Shown: positions 34,961 through 42,970 of the stretch, one piece after another
Layout of the letters: each line of letters starts with the position of its first letter
Numbering within the stretch: the first letter of the stretch is position 1
Assembly: GCA_963792075.1 (NCBI GenBank)
Contig: CAWBUW010000011.1
Coordinates: 299,394 to 363,393 of the forward strand
Length of the DNA: 64,000 nt
Origin: CAWBUW01 sp963792075
GTDB taxonomy: Bacteria > Chloroflexota > Anaerolineae > Anaerolineales > UBA4823
Reading direction: 5' to 3'
The notes under the pieces: model-generated
Database searches by the model: none
What the model saw: the letters and a program-made list of their open reading frames with translations, nothing else
What the model was told of the DNA's origin: nothing
Program-made: the position numbers and the translations under genes

Positions 34961-35005
34961 TTTGGCCGTATGTGCGGCGGCATAGCCGCCGCACATACGG
35001 CCAAA
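34961..35005. repeat. 21-bp perfect hairpin between divergent genes
   Basis: Arms 34961-34981 and 34985-35005 with an ATA loop. The downstream flank TTCTCGGATAGGT resembles TTTTCGGATAGGTTC after the hairpin at 63933-63972. It occupies the divergent promoter region of the CCA-type and MazG-fusion genes. Confidence 0.88.
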
Positions 35006-35061
35006 ATAATTCTCGGATAGGTGCTTATATTGTAATCCATAAGCGAGTATAATTTACCTAA

Positions 35062-36495
35062 ATGGATATCAAAGAGTTGACCGAAGCCATGCATCGTTTT
35101 GTCGCCTCCCAGGGATGGTACGGCGCAGACAGCCCGCGCCCGCAGACCTTGCGCAACCTCGCCATCTCTTTGAACCTGGAAGCCGGCGAGGTTCTGGAAC
35201 ATTTCCAGTGGGGCGAAACCCCGGCAGAAAAAGAAGCGTTTGCAGCCGAGCTGGCGGACGTGCTGCTCTACTTGATGCAGCTTGCCAGCCTGTCTGAGGT
35301 CGATCTCGAAAAAGCGGTGCTCAAGAAGCTGGATAAGAATTACCGGCGGACATGGGACACCCCCAAGGCGGCGGCTGAAACGAGTGCCCCGACTGTGCCG
35401 CCAGTCCCCGCCTCGAGCGAGGCGCAACATGCCGCGGGCATCCTGGAAGAACCCCGGCCCTGGCCTTTCTCGCGCTCGGAGCTGGCCGGCGGGCTGCGCC
35501 GTTACGCAGGCGATTCTTCCTTGACCATCAAAGGGATCAACGAGCTTGAAATCCCGGACCAGCGCCCCTCTCGCGGGCGGGTGCGCGGCCTGCTCGTTCG
35601 CTGCGACACGGCTGCGGGCGCCAAGGATTTCCGCCTGGTGCTCAAAGAACCGCAGGGCATCACCCGGGCGGGCACGGCTTCGGCCGGCTGGCGCGAGGTA
35701 TCCTTGTACACGCAGTTGAGCGACCAGATCCCGCTGTGCGTGCCCACCCTGATCGCGGCGGGTTCTGAAGGTGAATGGATCGTGCTGGGCATGCTCGAAT
35801 CAAGCCGCCCGCCGGAACAATGGCAGCGGGAGGACTATGCGTTGGCGGTCGACCAACTGGTGGGGCTGCACGACCGTTTCTGGGGCCAGGGCGAATCTCT
35901 CAGCACCTACCCCTGGCTTGCCCGGCCTTTTTCTGCGGACCTGGATATCTACCGCCACGTGGCGACCTCAGGGCTGGCCCACCTGCAAGGAACCCCTACC
36001 TCGCTGTTCCACCAGGACCCGAACTTAATGCAAATGTTCGAGCTGCTGGCCGGCCGCATCGACACCATCGCTGCCGAGCTGCTCCAGGCTCCCGCGACCC
36101 TGCTGCACGGCGACTACTGGCCGGGCAATTTATTGATCTACCCCGACCGGCGCCTGTTTGCGATTGATTGGCAGCGGGCCGGGATTGGCCCAGGGACCCT
36201 GGATTTGTTCAATTTTATCCAGTCCAGCCTGTGGTGGTTCGAAAAGCTCCCCATCGAGCCTGCTCAGATCACGCTGCGCTACCGCCAGGGCATGCAGGTT
36301 GCCTCGGGACAGCAGTGGAATGACCAGGAGTGGGAGCGCCTGTGGGATTTCACCCTGCTGTGGACCTTCCTCTCCGATTGGCTGGACCTGCTGGCCAATA
36401 TCCCCAACCCCATCCTCAAGACGCGCTGGGCGCAGCTCGAGTCGGTCTGGCTGGAGCCGCTGCGCAAAGCAGCCCACCGCCACCTCCTTAAGTAG
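35062..36495 (+). CDS. MazG-like pyrophosphohydrolase fused to aminoglycoside-phosphotransferase-like kinase
   Basis: A 477-residue two-domain protein. Residues about 1-95 form a MazG-like NTP pyrophosphohydrolase with the helical metal site NLAISLNLEAGEVLEHFQWG and AAELADVLLYLMQLA. A Pro/Ala linker (about 105-135) leads to an APH/choline-kinase-type domain: LLHGDYWPGNLLI is the catalytic HGD loop with Asn, and LFAIDWQRAGIGPGTLDLFN is the metal-binding Asp. The join of a nucleotide house-cleaning domain to a small-molecule kinase is unusual. Start ATG at 35062. The LOG gene follows 10 bases later. Confidence 0.85.
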   Translation: MDIKELTEAMHRFVASQGWYGADSPRPQTLRNLAISLNLEAGEVLEHFQWGETPAEKEAFAAELADVLLYLMQLASLSEVDLEKAVLKKLDKNYRRTWDTPKAAAETSAPTVPPVPASSEAQHAAGILEEPRPWPFSRSELAGGLRRYAGDSSLTIKGINELEIPDQRPSRGRVRGLLVRCDTAAGAKDFRLVLKEPQGITRAGTASAGWREVSLYTQLSDQIPLCVPTLIAAGSEGEWIVLGMLESSRPPEQWQREDYALAVDQLVGLHDRFWGQGESLSTYPWLARPFSADLDIYRHVATSGLAHLQGTPTSLFHQDPNLMQMFELLAGRIDTIAAELLQAPATLLHGDYWPGNLLIYPDRRLFAIDWQRAGIGPGTLDLFNFIQSSLWWFEKLPIEPAQITLRYRQGMQVASGQQWNDQEWERLWDFTLLWTFLSDWLDLLANIPNPILKTRWAQLESVWLEPLRKAAHRHLLK

Positions 36496-36505
36496 GAATT
36501 AACCT

Positions 36506-37045
36506 ATGCGAAAAAAATCTATCGCCGTGTTCGGCGGTTCTTCTCCGCGTCCCAACGAGCCCGCCTATCTCGAAGCCGAGCGCCTGGGCCAACTGCTCGG
36601 CCAGGCCGGCTGCACGGTGCTCAACGGCGGTTATGCCGGCACCATGGAAGCCGTCTCCAAGGGCGCAGCCCAGGCAGGCGGGCAGGTGATCGGCGTGACC
36701 TGCGCGGCGATCGAAAGCTGGCGTGGGTCGAAGCCCAATGCTTACATCCAACAAGAGCAGCGCTGTGAGACCCTGGGCGAGCGCCTGGAATTCTTGATCA
36801 ACAACTGCGAGGCTGCCATCGCTTTGCCCGGCGGCATCGGCACCCTGGCCGAAATCCTGTTCCTGTGGAACCACCTGGTGATCCAGGCCGTCGCTCCCAA
36901 GCCCCTGGTGCTGGTCGGCCCCGGATGGCAGACGGTGATCGAGGCATTCCACCAATCCATGGAGGGTTACTCTCCGGCCGCGCAATGGGCCCTGGTCCAG
37001 TTCGCCCCGGACGTGGAGGCCGCGGCGCGGATGGTAGTGCAGTGA
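36506..37045 (+). CDS. LOG-family protein (nucleoside 5'-monophosphate phosphoribohydrolase-like)
   Basis: A 179-residue Rossmann protein. IAVFGGSSP starts the fold, NGGYAGTMEAVSKGA and PGGIGTLAEILFLWN carry the PGGxGTxxE signature of the LOG/lysine-decarboxylase-like family, which removes ribose-phosphate from purine or cytokinin nucleotides. Linked to the MazG-kinase gene by a 10-base gap, so both may act in nucleotide clean-up. Confidence 0.9.
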   Translation: MRKKSIAVFGGSSPRPNEPAYLEAERLGQLLGQAGCTVLNGGYAGTMEAVSKGAAQAGGQVIGVTCAAIESWRGSKPNAYIQQEQRCETLGERLEFLINNCEAAIALPGGIGTLAEILFLWNHLVIQAVAPKPLVLVGPGWQTVIEAFHQSMEGYSPAAQWALVQFAPDVEAAARMVVQ

Positions 37046-37049
37046 AGAA

Positions 37050-37279
37050 CCGTCAACGAATGTCAAACGAATAAACGAATGGGGGAAAGCGAGAGTGACG
37101 CGTTTATTCTTCGATAGTGTTGTAATGTTTTGAGGTGGGTATGAGCAAACTGGTTGTAAACTCGACGGGGAATGAACTGACTTACCAGATCATCGGTGCG
37201 GCAATGTGCTGGCCGTGACAATATCCTCAAGCCCAAACCCTGAGCCGTATTCGTTTATTCGTTTCCCATTCGTTGACGG
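37050..37279. repeat. MITE-like element with 31-bp terminal inverted repeats
   Basis: The left arm (37050-37080, starting CCGTCAACGAATG) and right arm (37249-37279) are complementary over 31 bases with two mismatches. The element is 230 bases long and contains a truncated GxxExxY-type frame. No transposase is present. No target duplication was obvious. Confidence 0.6.
37141..37218 (+). pseudogene. GxxExxY-type protein fragment
   Basis: A 25-codon frame, MSKLVVNSTGNELTYQIIGA followed by AMCWP. The NELTYQIIGAAM part matches the N-terminus of GxxExxY proteins (NExLTxxIIGAAxEVHxxLGPG), which are about 125 residues. The rest is missing. It lies inside the inverted-repeat element. Confidence 0.45.
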
Positions 37280-37337
37280 CTTCGCTGTGATGACAATTCC
37301 CCGGTGACAATGCTCCGCGCCACCCCTGCCCCTCCTG

Positions 37338-37374
37338 CCTCCCCCAAATGGCGAAAAACGCCATTTGGGGGAGG
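37338..37374. repeat. Dispersed palindrome family B, copy 3
   Basis: A perfect 16-bp stem (CCTCCCCCAAATGGCG with its complement) and an AAAAA loop. Flanked by GCCCCTCCTG and GGGAGGGGGCC as in the other copies. Confidence 0.88.
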
Positions 37375-37466
37375 TTGGGAGGGGGCCATGCGCGCCCGGC
37401 GAATGCCCCACACCCCTCTTATGGTACAATGGCACATATTTCGGATACTAAGGGAAACCAGGAACT

Positions 37467-38903
37467 ATGAGCACAATCGACAAATTGACTACTCGCCAGG
37501 AAAATTATGCCGAATGGTATAACCAGCTCGTCCTCAAAGCTGAGCTGGCCGATTATGCGCCCGTGCGCGGCTGTATGGTCGTCCGCCCGTATGGCTGGAC
37601 TTTATGGGAAAACATCCAGGCCGCTTTAGACCGGCGCTTCAAAGCCACCGGCCACGTGAACGCGGCCTTCCCGCTTTTCATCCCCATGTCCTTCCTGGAA
37701 AAAGAAAAAGAACACGTGCAGGGTTTTTCACCTGAGCTGGCAATCGTAACCATCGGCGGCGGTGAAACGCTCGAAGAGCCCCTGGTCGTGCGCCCCACCT
37801 CCGAAACGATCATCGGGTCCATGTATTCCAAATGGATCCAGTCTTACCGCGACCTGCCCGTCTTGATCAACCAGTGGGGCAACGTGGTGCGCTGGGAGAT
37901 GCGCACCAAGCTCTTCTTGCGCACGCTGGAATTCTACTGGCAAGAAGGCCACACCGCCCACGCCACGGCGGCGGAAGCCGAAGAAGAAACGCTGCGCATG
38001 CTGGACGTGTACACCGATTTCGCCGTGAACGAGGCCGCCGTGCCCGTGATCCGCGGGCGCAAATCCCCCGCCGAAAAATTCGCCGGCGCTGTGCGTTCTT
38101 ACACCATCGAGGCCATGATGGGTGATACCCGAGCGCTCCAGTCGGGCACGTCGCATTTCCTGGGCCAGAACTTCGCCAAAGCCTTTGAGATCAAGTTCCT
38201 GGACCGGAACAACGAGCAGCAATTCTGCTGGACCACTTCCTGGGGCCTGTCCACCCGCTTCGTGGGCGCCATCATCATGACCCACGGCGATGACCAGGGC
38301 CTGGTCCTGCCGCCGCGGCTGGCCCCGATCCAAATCGTCATCGTACCCATTTATAAAAATGAGGCCGAAAAAGCGGCGGTGCTCCCCGTGGTGCAGCAGG
38401 TCAAAGAAGCCTTGAAGAATTTCCGCGTCAAGGTGGACGACCGCGAAGAGGTGACCCCCGGCTTCAAGTTCAACGATTGGGAGCTGCGCGGCGTGCCTTT
38501 ACGCATCGAGATCGGCCCGAAGGACGTGGAAAAGGGCTCCCTGGCCCTGGCCCGCCGCGACCTGCCCGGCAAGGGAGGCAAATCTTTTATCACGAACAAC
38601 GAGCTGGAAAAACAGGTGGGCGCTGTGCTCGACTCCATCCAGGCGGCCATGTATGCCAAGGCCCTGGCATTCCGCGAAGCCAACACCCACGACCCCAAGG
38701 ATTATGCCGAGCTGCAGGAAGTGGTCCAGGATGGCTGGGCGCACTCCTGGTGGTGCGGCAACCCGGAGTGCGAGGCCAAGATCAAGGAAGAGACCAAGGC
38801 CAGCACGCGCTGTATCCCCCTCGAGCAAGCAGGCGGCACGGGAGCCTGCATTTACTGCGGGGCCCCCTCCACCGAAAAAGTGATCTTCGCCCGGTCGTAC
38901 TAA
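37467..38903 (+). CDS. proS: Prolyl-tRNA synthetase, archaeal/eukaryotic-like type
   Basis: Class II aminoacyl-tRNA synthetase charging tRNA-Pro, 478 residues. NYAEWYNQLVLKAELADYAP, then VRGCMVVRPYGWTLWENIQ (motif 1 area), VRPTSETIIGSMYSKWIQSY and WGNVVRWEMRTKLFLRTLEF (motif 2), and MTHGDDQGLVLPP (motif 3). The length, the C-terminal zinc-like domain (WWCGNPECEAK ... CIYCGAPS) and a final FARSY mark the short archaeal-type ProRS rather than the long bacterial form with an editing insert. Followed by a strong terminator. Confidence 0.95.
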   Translation: MSTIDKLTTRQENYAEWYNQLVLKAELADYAPVRGCMVVRPYGWTLWENIQAALDRRFKATGHVNAAFPLFIPMSFLEKEKEHVQGFSPELAIVTIGGGETLEEPLVVRPTSETIIGSMYSKWIQSYRDLPVLINQWGNVVRWEMRTKLFLRTLEFYWQEGHTAHATAAEAEEETLRMLDVYTDFAVNEAAVPVIRGRKSPAEKFAGAVRSYTIEAMMGDTRALQSGTSHFLGQNFAKAFEIKFLDRNNEQQFCWTTSWGLSTRFVGAIIMTHGDDQGLVLPPRLAPIQIVIVPIYKNEAEKAAVLPVVQQVKEALKNFRVKVDDREEVTPGFKFNDWELRGVPLRIEIGPKDVEKGSLALARRDLPGKGGKSFITNNELEKQVGAVLDSIQAAMYAKALAFREANTHDPKDYAELQEVVQDGWAHSWWCGNPECEAKIKEETKASTRCIPLEQAGGTGACIYCGAPSTEKVIFARSY

Positions 38904-38913
38904 TCTATATATA

Positions 38914-38950
38914 AAAGACCCTAAAGGTTTTAAAAACCTTTAGGGTCTTT
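38914..38950. terminator. Rho-independent terminator after proS
   Basis: A perfect 17-bp hairpin (AAAGACCCTAAAGGTTT with its complement, 3-base loop) that ends in TCTTT, 11 bases after the stop. AAAGACC on the left makes it work in both directions. The gene at 38966 begins right after it. Confidence 0.88.
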
Positions 38951-38965
38951 ATTAAATAAGGAAAG

Positions 38966-39763
38966 ATGCCTGCCATCCACCCCGCCAAGCTCCGTTTGCA
39001 AGCCGCCGGGTTGGCGGAATTATTTCCCCAGCCGGCCGCCTTTGCGCGCGCCTTGCACGGTCTCTTAGGCTTGTATTCCGACCGCACCCACCGGGCAGGG
39101 CAATCCGGCGCACCCCCGCCCCTGCTCTCTTCCTATAATGTTCCGCCCCAAATGCTGCGCCTGGTCCTGGCCGAGGTGCGTTCCCGCGCCGCCCTGGACG
39201 CGCCCCAAACCCTGGCGCTTTGCCAGGCCCTGTGGGCCGAGCCGTTCTTTGAGCTGCGCCTGGTCGCGGCGAGCCTGCTGGGACAGTCACCGGTGGACCC
39301 ACCGGAGGCCGTCTTAGCCCAACTGGGAGCGTGGGTGTCAACTTCCCCGGAAGAACGCATCCTGGCAGCCCTGCTCGACCAGGGCCTGGCCCGCCTGCGC
39401 CAAGAAAACCCGGCGGCCCTGCTGGCGCTCGGAGGCAGTTGGCTGGGGGACAAGAATCTGCTCCGCCAACAAGATGCCTTACGCATGCTGCGGCCCCTGG
39501 CGCTGGAAGCGGGTGCGGATCACCTGCCTGCCATCTATACCTTGATTACTCCGCTCCTGCGCCGCGTCCCCACGGCTCTGCGCCCGGATCTGCTCAACCT
39601 GCTGGCGGCGGCGGCCCGCCGCGCACCGCAAGAGACGGCCTACGTCTTACGCCAGAACCTGGATGCGCCTGAAAACCCCGACACGGCCTGGATCATCCGC
39701 CAGGTGCTGGATAATTTCCCCCCGGCGCAGCAGGACAACCTGAGGGCTGCCCTGCGCCTGTAA
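38966..39763 (+). CDS. HEAT-like repeat protein of unknown function
   Basis: A 265-residue, Leu/Ala-rich, almost fully helical protein. Repeated helix pairs such as ALCQALWAEPFFELRLVAAS, ILAALLDQGLARLRQENPAA and LLNLLAAAARRAPQETAYVL suggest DNA-alkylation-repair or HEAT-type solenoid structure. No catalytic motif visible. Starts 15 bases after the proS terminator. Confidence 0.6.
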   Translation: MPAIHPAKLRLQAAGLAELFPQPAAFARALHGLLGLYSDRTHRAGQSGAPPPLLSSYNVPPQMLRLVLAEVRSRAALDAPQTLALCQALWAEPFFELRLVAASLLGQSPVDPPEAVLAQLGAWVSTSPEERILAALLDQGLARLRQENPAALLALGGSWLGDKNLLRQQDALRMLRPLALEAGADHLPAIYTLITPLLRRVPTALRPDLLNLLAAAARRAPQETAYVLRQNLDAPENPDTAWIIRQVLDNFPPAQQDNLRAALRL

Positions 39764-39772
39764 TGGAAATTA

Positions 39773-39814
39773 GGGTGTATACGTGGGGGATCATTGTCTC
39801 CCACGTACACCCCC
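39773..39814. repeat. Imperfect hairpin after the HEAT-like gene
   Basis: GGGTGTATACGTGGGGGA pairs with TCTCCCACGTACACCCC, with a two-base bulge, around a short loop. It lies in the gap between the convergent HEAT-like and GpgS genes. Confidence 0.65.
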
Positions 39815-39883
39815 AGCTTTTCCCTCTACCCAGACGGGAGCAGGGGTTGAGCATGGCTCCCCGCCCCATACCACCCATATTTT

Positions 39884-41674
39884 CTATCTTTTGTGCAGCT
39901 TCAAATAGGCCGGCAGGCTGGCCATGGGCGGGCGGTCGCGTTCGGCGACCTCTTCTACGTCCAGGAAATAGCCTCCGCTCTTCGTGTAGCGGATCAGCTT
40001 CATGGTCTTGTTCACGTCCTCGATGATCGAGCGCTCGTAACGCGTCTCCAACTTGTGCAGCACCGTTTGGATGATGGCAAAGGACATTTTGCTCAAGGCT
40101 TCTAATTCCTGGTTATGGTGGATGCGTTCCAACAAATCCACCTGGGCAATGGCCCTCAGGCCATAGCGCTCGAAGATGTCGATCAGCAAGCCCGTTTCCA
40201 CACCATATCCGGAGTAGAAAACCGCCTTTTCGAGCGCTTCACGCCGCCCGCCATATTCCCCCGCCAGGGGCTGGATCACGCCGGACAGCTCAGGATAGAA
40301 CAGGTTGAGCAAGGGGCGCGCCGAAAGCTCGGTGACGCGGCCGCCACCGCCCGCAATCTTCTTGGCGCCCATTTTGAGCGGGCGGCGGTAGAAGCCCTTG
40401 ACGAACTGGATTTTCGGGTCCAGCAGGAGCGGGCCAATGATGCCGTACACGAAGCGCGGGTGGATGTTGACGATGTCCGTATCGATCCAGACGATGATGT
40501 CCCCCTGGGTGACCAGCAGACTCTTCCAAAGCGCTTCGCCTTTGCCACACCTGGCGCCCAACTCGGGCAGCAGTTGTTGGTGGATGTGGACCGGGACGCC
40601 GAGATCGGCGGCAATTTCCCGGGTGCGATCGGTCGAGTCCGAATCGATCAAGACCAGCTCGTCCAACAAGGGGACATCCTCCATCAAAGCTTTCTTGACC
40701 GTCGTGATGATCTTGCCCACCGTTTTCTCTTCGTTCAGGGCCGGCAGCGCCAGGCTGATGGTCTTGCCCTGCTGTTCTTTCAGCTTCATCAACTGGCCCA
40801 AATCTAAGAATTCGTTGGCGTGGTAGGTATTTTCGGCGAACCACTTATCCACCAGGATCGAGATGGCTTCAGCGCCCGCGCTTTCATTAACGTACATGGC
40901 TTCCGAGATGGGCCTGCGGGTCTTGACCACGATCATCGTGGCGGGCGACTCGCGCAAGAGCTTATTCGCCACCGGGCCAATCGACGAAATTTCCATGTTC
41001 GGGCTGGCCGTCACGCCCAGGATCACCAGGTCATAATTCTTCGATTCATCGAAGATGGCGCGCGCCGCGTCATCCGTGGTCATCGAGCGCAGGTTGACTT
41101 CAGGCATCTGGTTCAAGATGTGTTTCATGCCTTTGAAGGGAGCATCGTTCGACGCGCCGGTCAAAGCCAGGTGCAGCACGTCCGTCTGCCGGGGGTGCAG
41201 CCCCATGCTGATGCGCAGCGCCAGCTCTGAATGCGGCCCGCCGCGCACTGCCACCAGAGTCTTATCGAACTTGAGCGCGGCCGCGCCGCGCACCAGCGCC
41301 ACGTTGCACAGAGAATTGGAGAGCAAGTCCGCCAGGGGGATGCCGCAAGAAACGCTGTTGTCTTTCCACGCCACGACCAAGAGGTCGGGAGCCTCCTGGG
41401 CCAGGAGGCGCTTCAGGTCTGCCCAGGGCTCAGCCGAAACGATGACGGTGAATTTGTGATGGATGGATGAGTCGCTCAACGCATGCAGGCGTTTGCGCAG
41501 TTTCCTGGCAGCCTGCGCTCCCGCGCTGAGCGAGTCCCCCTCGGCAATGGGCACGATGCCCACCAGGACCACTTCTTCGGCAATCGCTTTGGCCAGAGTC
41601 AAGGCTGCCAGCTCGAAGACGCCATCCCCGATGGGGACCAGCGCAGTGGTGATTTTTCGTAAACGAGGACTCAT
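39884..41674 (-). CDS. gpgS: Glucosyl-3-phosphoglycerate synthase with N-terminal universal-stress domains
   Basis: About 596 residues from ATG 41674 (MSPRLRKITTALVPIGDGVF). The N-terminal 270 residues look like tandem universal stress protein domains (ILGVTASPNMEISSIGPVAN, LLRESPATMIVVKTR). The C-terminal part is a GT-A glycosyltransferase: ISLALPALNEEKTVGKIITT, VLIDSDSTDRTREIAADLGV and IIVWIDTDIVNIHPRFVYGI with the metal-binding DxD, all GpgS-like. It makes glucosyl-3-phosphoglycerate, precursor of glucosylglycerate-type osmolytes or methylglucose polymers. Two more glycosyltransferases follow upstream in the same direction. Confidence 0.85.
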   Translation of the reverse strand: MSPRLRKITTALVPIGDGVFELAALTLAKAIAEEVVLVGIVPIAEGDSLSAGAQAARKLRKRLHALSDSSIHHKFTVIVSAEPWADLKRLLAQEAPDLLVVAWKDNSVSCGIPLADLLSNSLCNVALVRGAAALKFDKTLVAVRGGPHSELALRISMGLHPRQTDVLHLALTGASNDAPFKGMKHILNQMPEVNLRSMTTDDAARAIFDESKNYDLVILGVTASPNMEISSIGPVANKLLRESPATMIVVKTRRPISEAMYVNESAGAEAISILVDKWFAENTYHANEFLDLGQLMKLKEQQGKTISLALPALNEEKTVGKIITTVKKALMEDVPLLDELVLIDSDSTDRTREIAADLGVPVHIHQQLLPELGARCGKGEALWKSLLVTQGDIIVWIDTDIVNIHPRFVYGIIGPLLLDPKIQFVKGFYRRPLKMGAKKIAGGGGRVTELSARPLLNLFYPELSGVIQPLAGEYGGRREALEKAVFYSGYGVETGLLIDIFERYGLRAIAQVDLLERIHHNQELEALSKMSFAIIQTVLHKLETRYERSIIEDVNKTMKLIRYTKSGGYFLDVEEVAERDRPPMASLPAYLKLHKR

Positions 41675-41696
41675 AGACAGACCTCCTCGAAATTGA

Positions 41697-41747
41697 GGGT
41701 TTGGGGGGCGTGGGTGGGGCAAAGCCCCACCCACGCCCCCCAAACCC
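41697..41747. repeat. 24-bp perfect hairpin
   Basis: Arms 41697-41720 and 41724-41747 with an AAA loop, between the glycosyltransferase stop (41750) and the GpgS start. It may separate their expression. Confidence 0.9.
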
Positions 41748-41749
41748 AA

Positions 41750-42970
41750 CTAATTCTCTTGGATTAACGGCTCGATCCAGCGGGCATAGATCGAATTCCA
41801 GGCATAAATGTGCCTGGCCCGGCGCGACCAGCGCACCGTAGGCTCGCTTTCCAGGCGCTGTGAGATTTGGGCTGCAATCGAGCGCGGGCTGGCCTGCGGA
41901 TCGAAATAACTCAAGTCTTCGCCGCCCAATTCGCGCAGGACGGGGATGTCGGCGCAAAAAACGGGCATGGCGCTGAAGGCGGCTTCGATGATGGGGATGC
42001 CAAAGCCTTCTTCATTGGAAGGGAAGATCAGCGCGTCCGCCAGGCGGTAAAAATCGGCGATCACCGCATCCGGCTGGAACTCGGGGGTCAGCTCGGCCAG
42101 GAAATGGGCCGCGCCTTGCAGTCCCAATTCGCTGCGCAAGGCCAGCAGCTCCTGCTTGTAAACCGCATTGGCAGGGTTATGCGCGCCCTCCGGGCCGGTG
42201 ACCACGAGGGCCGCCTGGGGATAGCCGGCGCGCAGCTCGGCCAGGACGCGCAGGGCCAGCTCGATGTTCTTGCGCGGCGTCAGGCGCACCGGCAGCAGCA
42301 GCAAAGGGTCTGCCTCCAGCAGGTGGAGCTGTTCCACCCATTGGATGGTGGGCGGCTCCAGCTTGAAGAAGGCGTTCAAGTCTACTCCGTTGGGGATCAC
42401 GCGCACGGCTTCCACGGGGAGGCCGGTCAGGGTGCACAGCTCCTGGCGGCGCTGCGCAGAGACGACCACGTGGGTCGCGCATTCCCAACGCGCTCGGAGC
42501 AGATCCCAGGGATAGCCGGGGTGCATCTCGGCGCGGTAACGCGGCGTGGTCCAGGCCAGGTCGTGGTGCCACAGGACCAGGCGGGGGAAACCCTGCGTGC
42601 CGCTCAACTGCCACAGCGCAGCCGTCAGGGGCAGGTTCTTGTGCAGCGAGGCGACGTTGTGCGCCACCAGGAGGTCAAAACCGGCAAGCTCCGGGCGCAT
42701 CTCCTCGCGGATCTCGTCGCGCAGGGCGTCGAATGCAGGGGTGTACTTGCCTCCATCCAGCAGCTTCTTTACCTCCAGCACCTGCGCATGGCGCGAATCC
42801 AGCCGGGGCAGGATGCGCACGCCGATGCGCGCATCGAAGGCCTCCCCCCGCCCGGCGAAGATGGTCACGGCGTGCCCGGCGCGCACCATCTGGCGCGCGT
42901 GCTGGGCCAACACAAACTCGACGCCGCCCACCACCGGCGGAGCGGAATAGTGCAGCAGCGCGATCTTCAT
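41750..42970 (-). CDS. GT4-type glycosyltransferase
   Basis: A 406-residue GT-B enzyme starting ATG 42970 (MKIALLHYSAPPVVGGVEFV). It has GGVE near the N-terminus, VRVIPNGVDLNAF in the linker, LLLPVRLTPRKNIELALRVL, then the C-terminal EX7E-type segment FPSNEEGFGIPIIEAAFSAM. The ORF appears fused to a second enzyme upstream only because of a frame change; its true start overlaps the stop of the preceding gene (GTATGA). Acts on nucleotide-sugar donors. Confidence 0.85.
   Translation of the reverse strand: MKIALLHYSAPPVVGGVEFVLAQHARQMVRAGHAVTIFAGRGEAFDARIGVRILPRLDSRHAQVLEVKKLLDGGKYTPAFDALRDEIREEMRPELAGFDLLVAHNVASLHKNLPLTAALWQLSGTQGFPRLVLWHHDLAWTTPRYRAEMHPGYPWDLLRARWECATHVVVSAQRRQELCTLTGLPVEAVRVIPNGVDLNAFFKLEPPTIQWVEQLHLLEADPLLLLPVRLTPRKNIELALRVLAELRAGYPQAALVVTGPEGAHNPANAVYKQELLALRSELGLQGAAHFLAELTPEFQPDAVIADFYRLADALIFPSNEEGFGIPIIEAAFSAMPVFCADIPVLRELGGEDLSYFDPQASPRSIAAQISQRLESEPTVRWSRRARHIYAWNSIYARWIEPLIQEN

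Noticed and set aside
34951..35430. 160-residue N-terminal extension of the DHH-CBS-CCA protein
   Set aside because: It would run through a perfect hairpin and lies antisense to the MazG domain. The DHH fold begins at ATG 34950.
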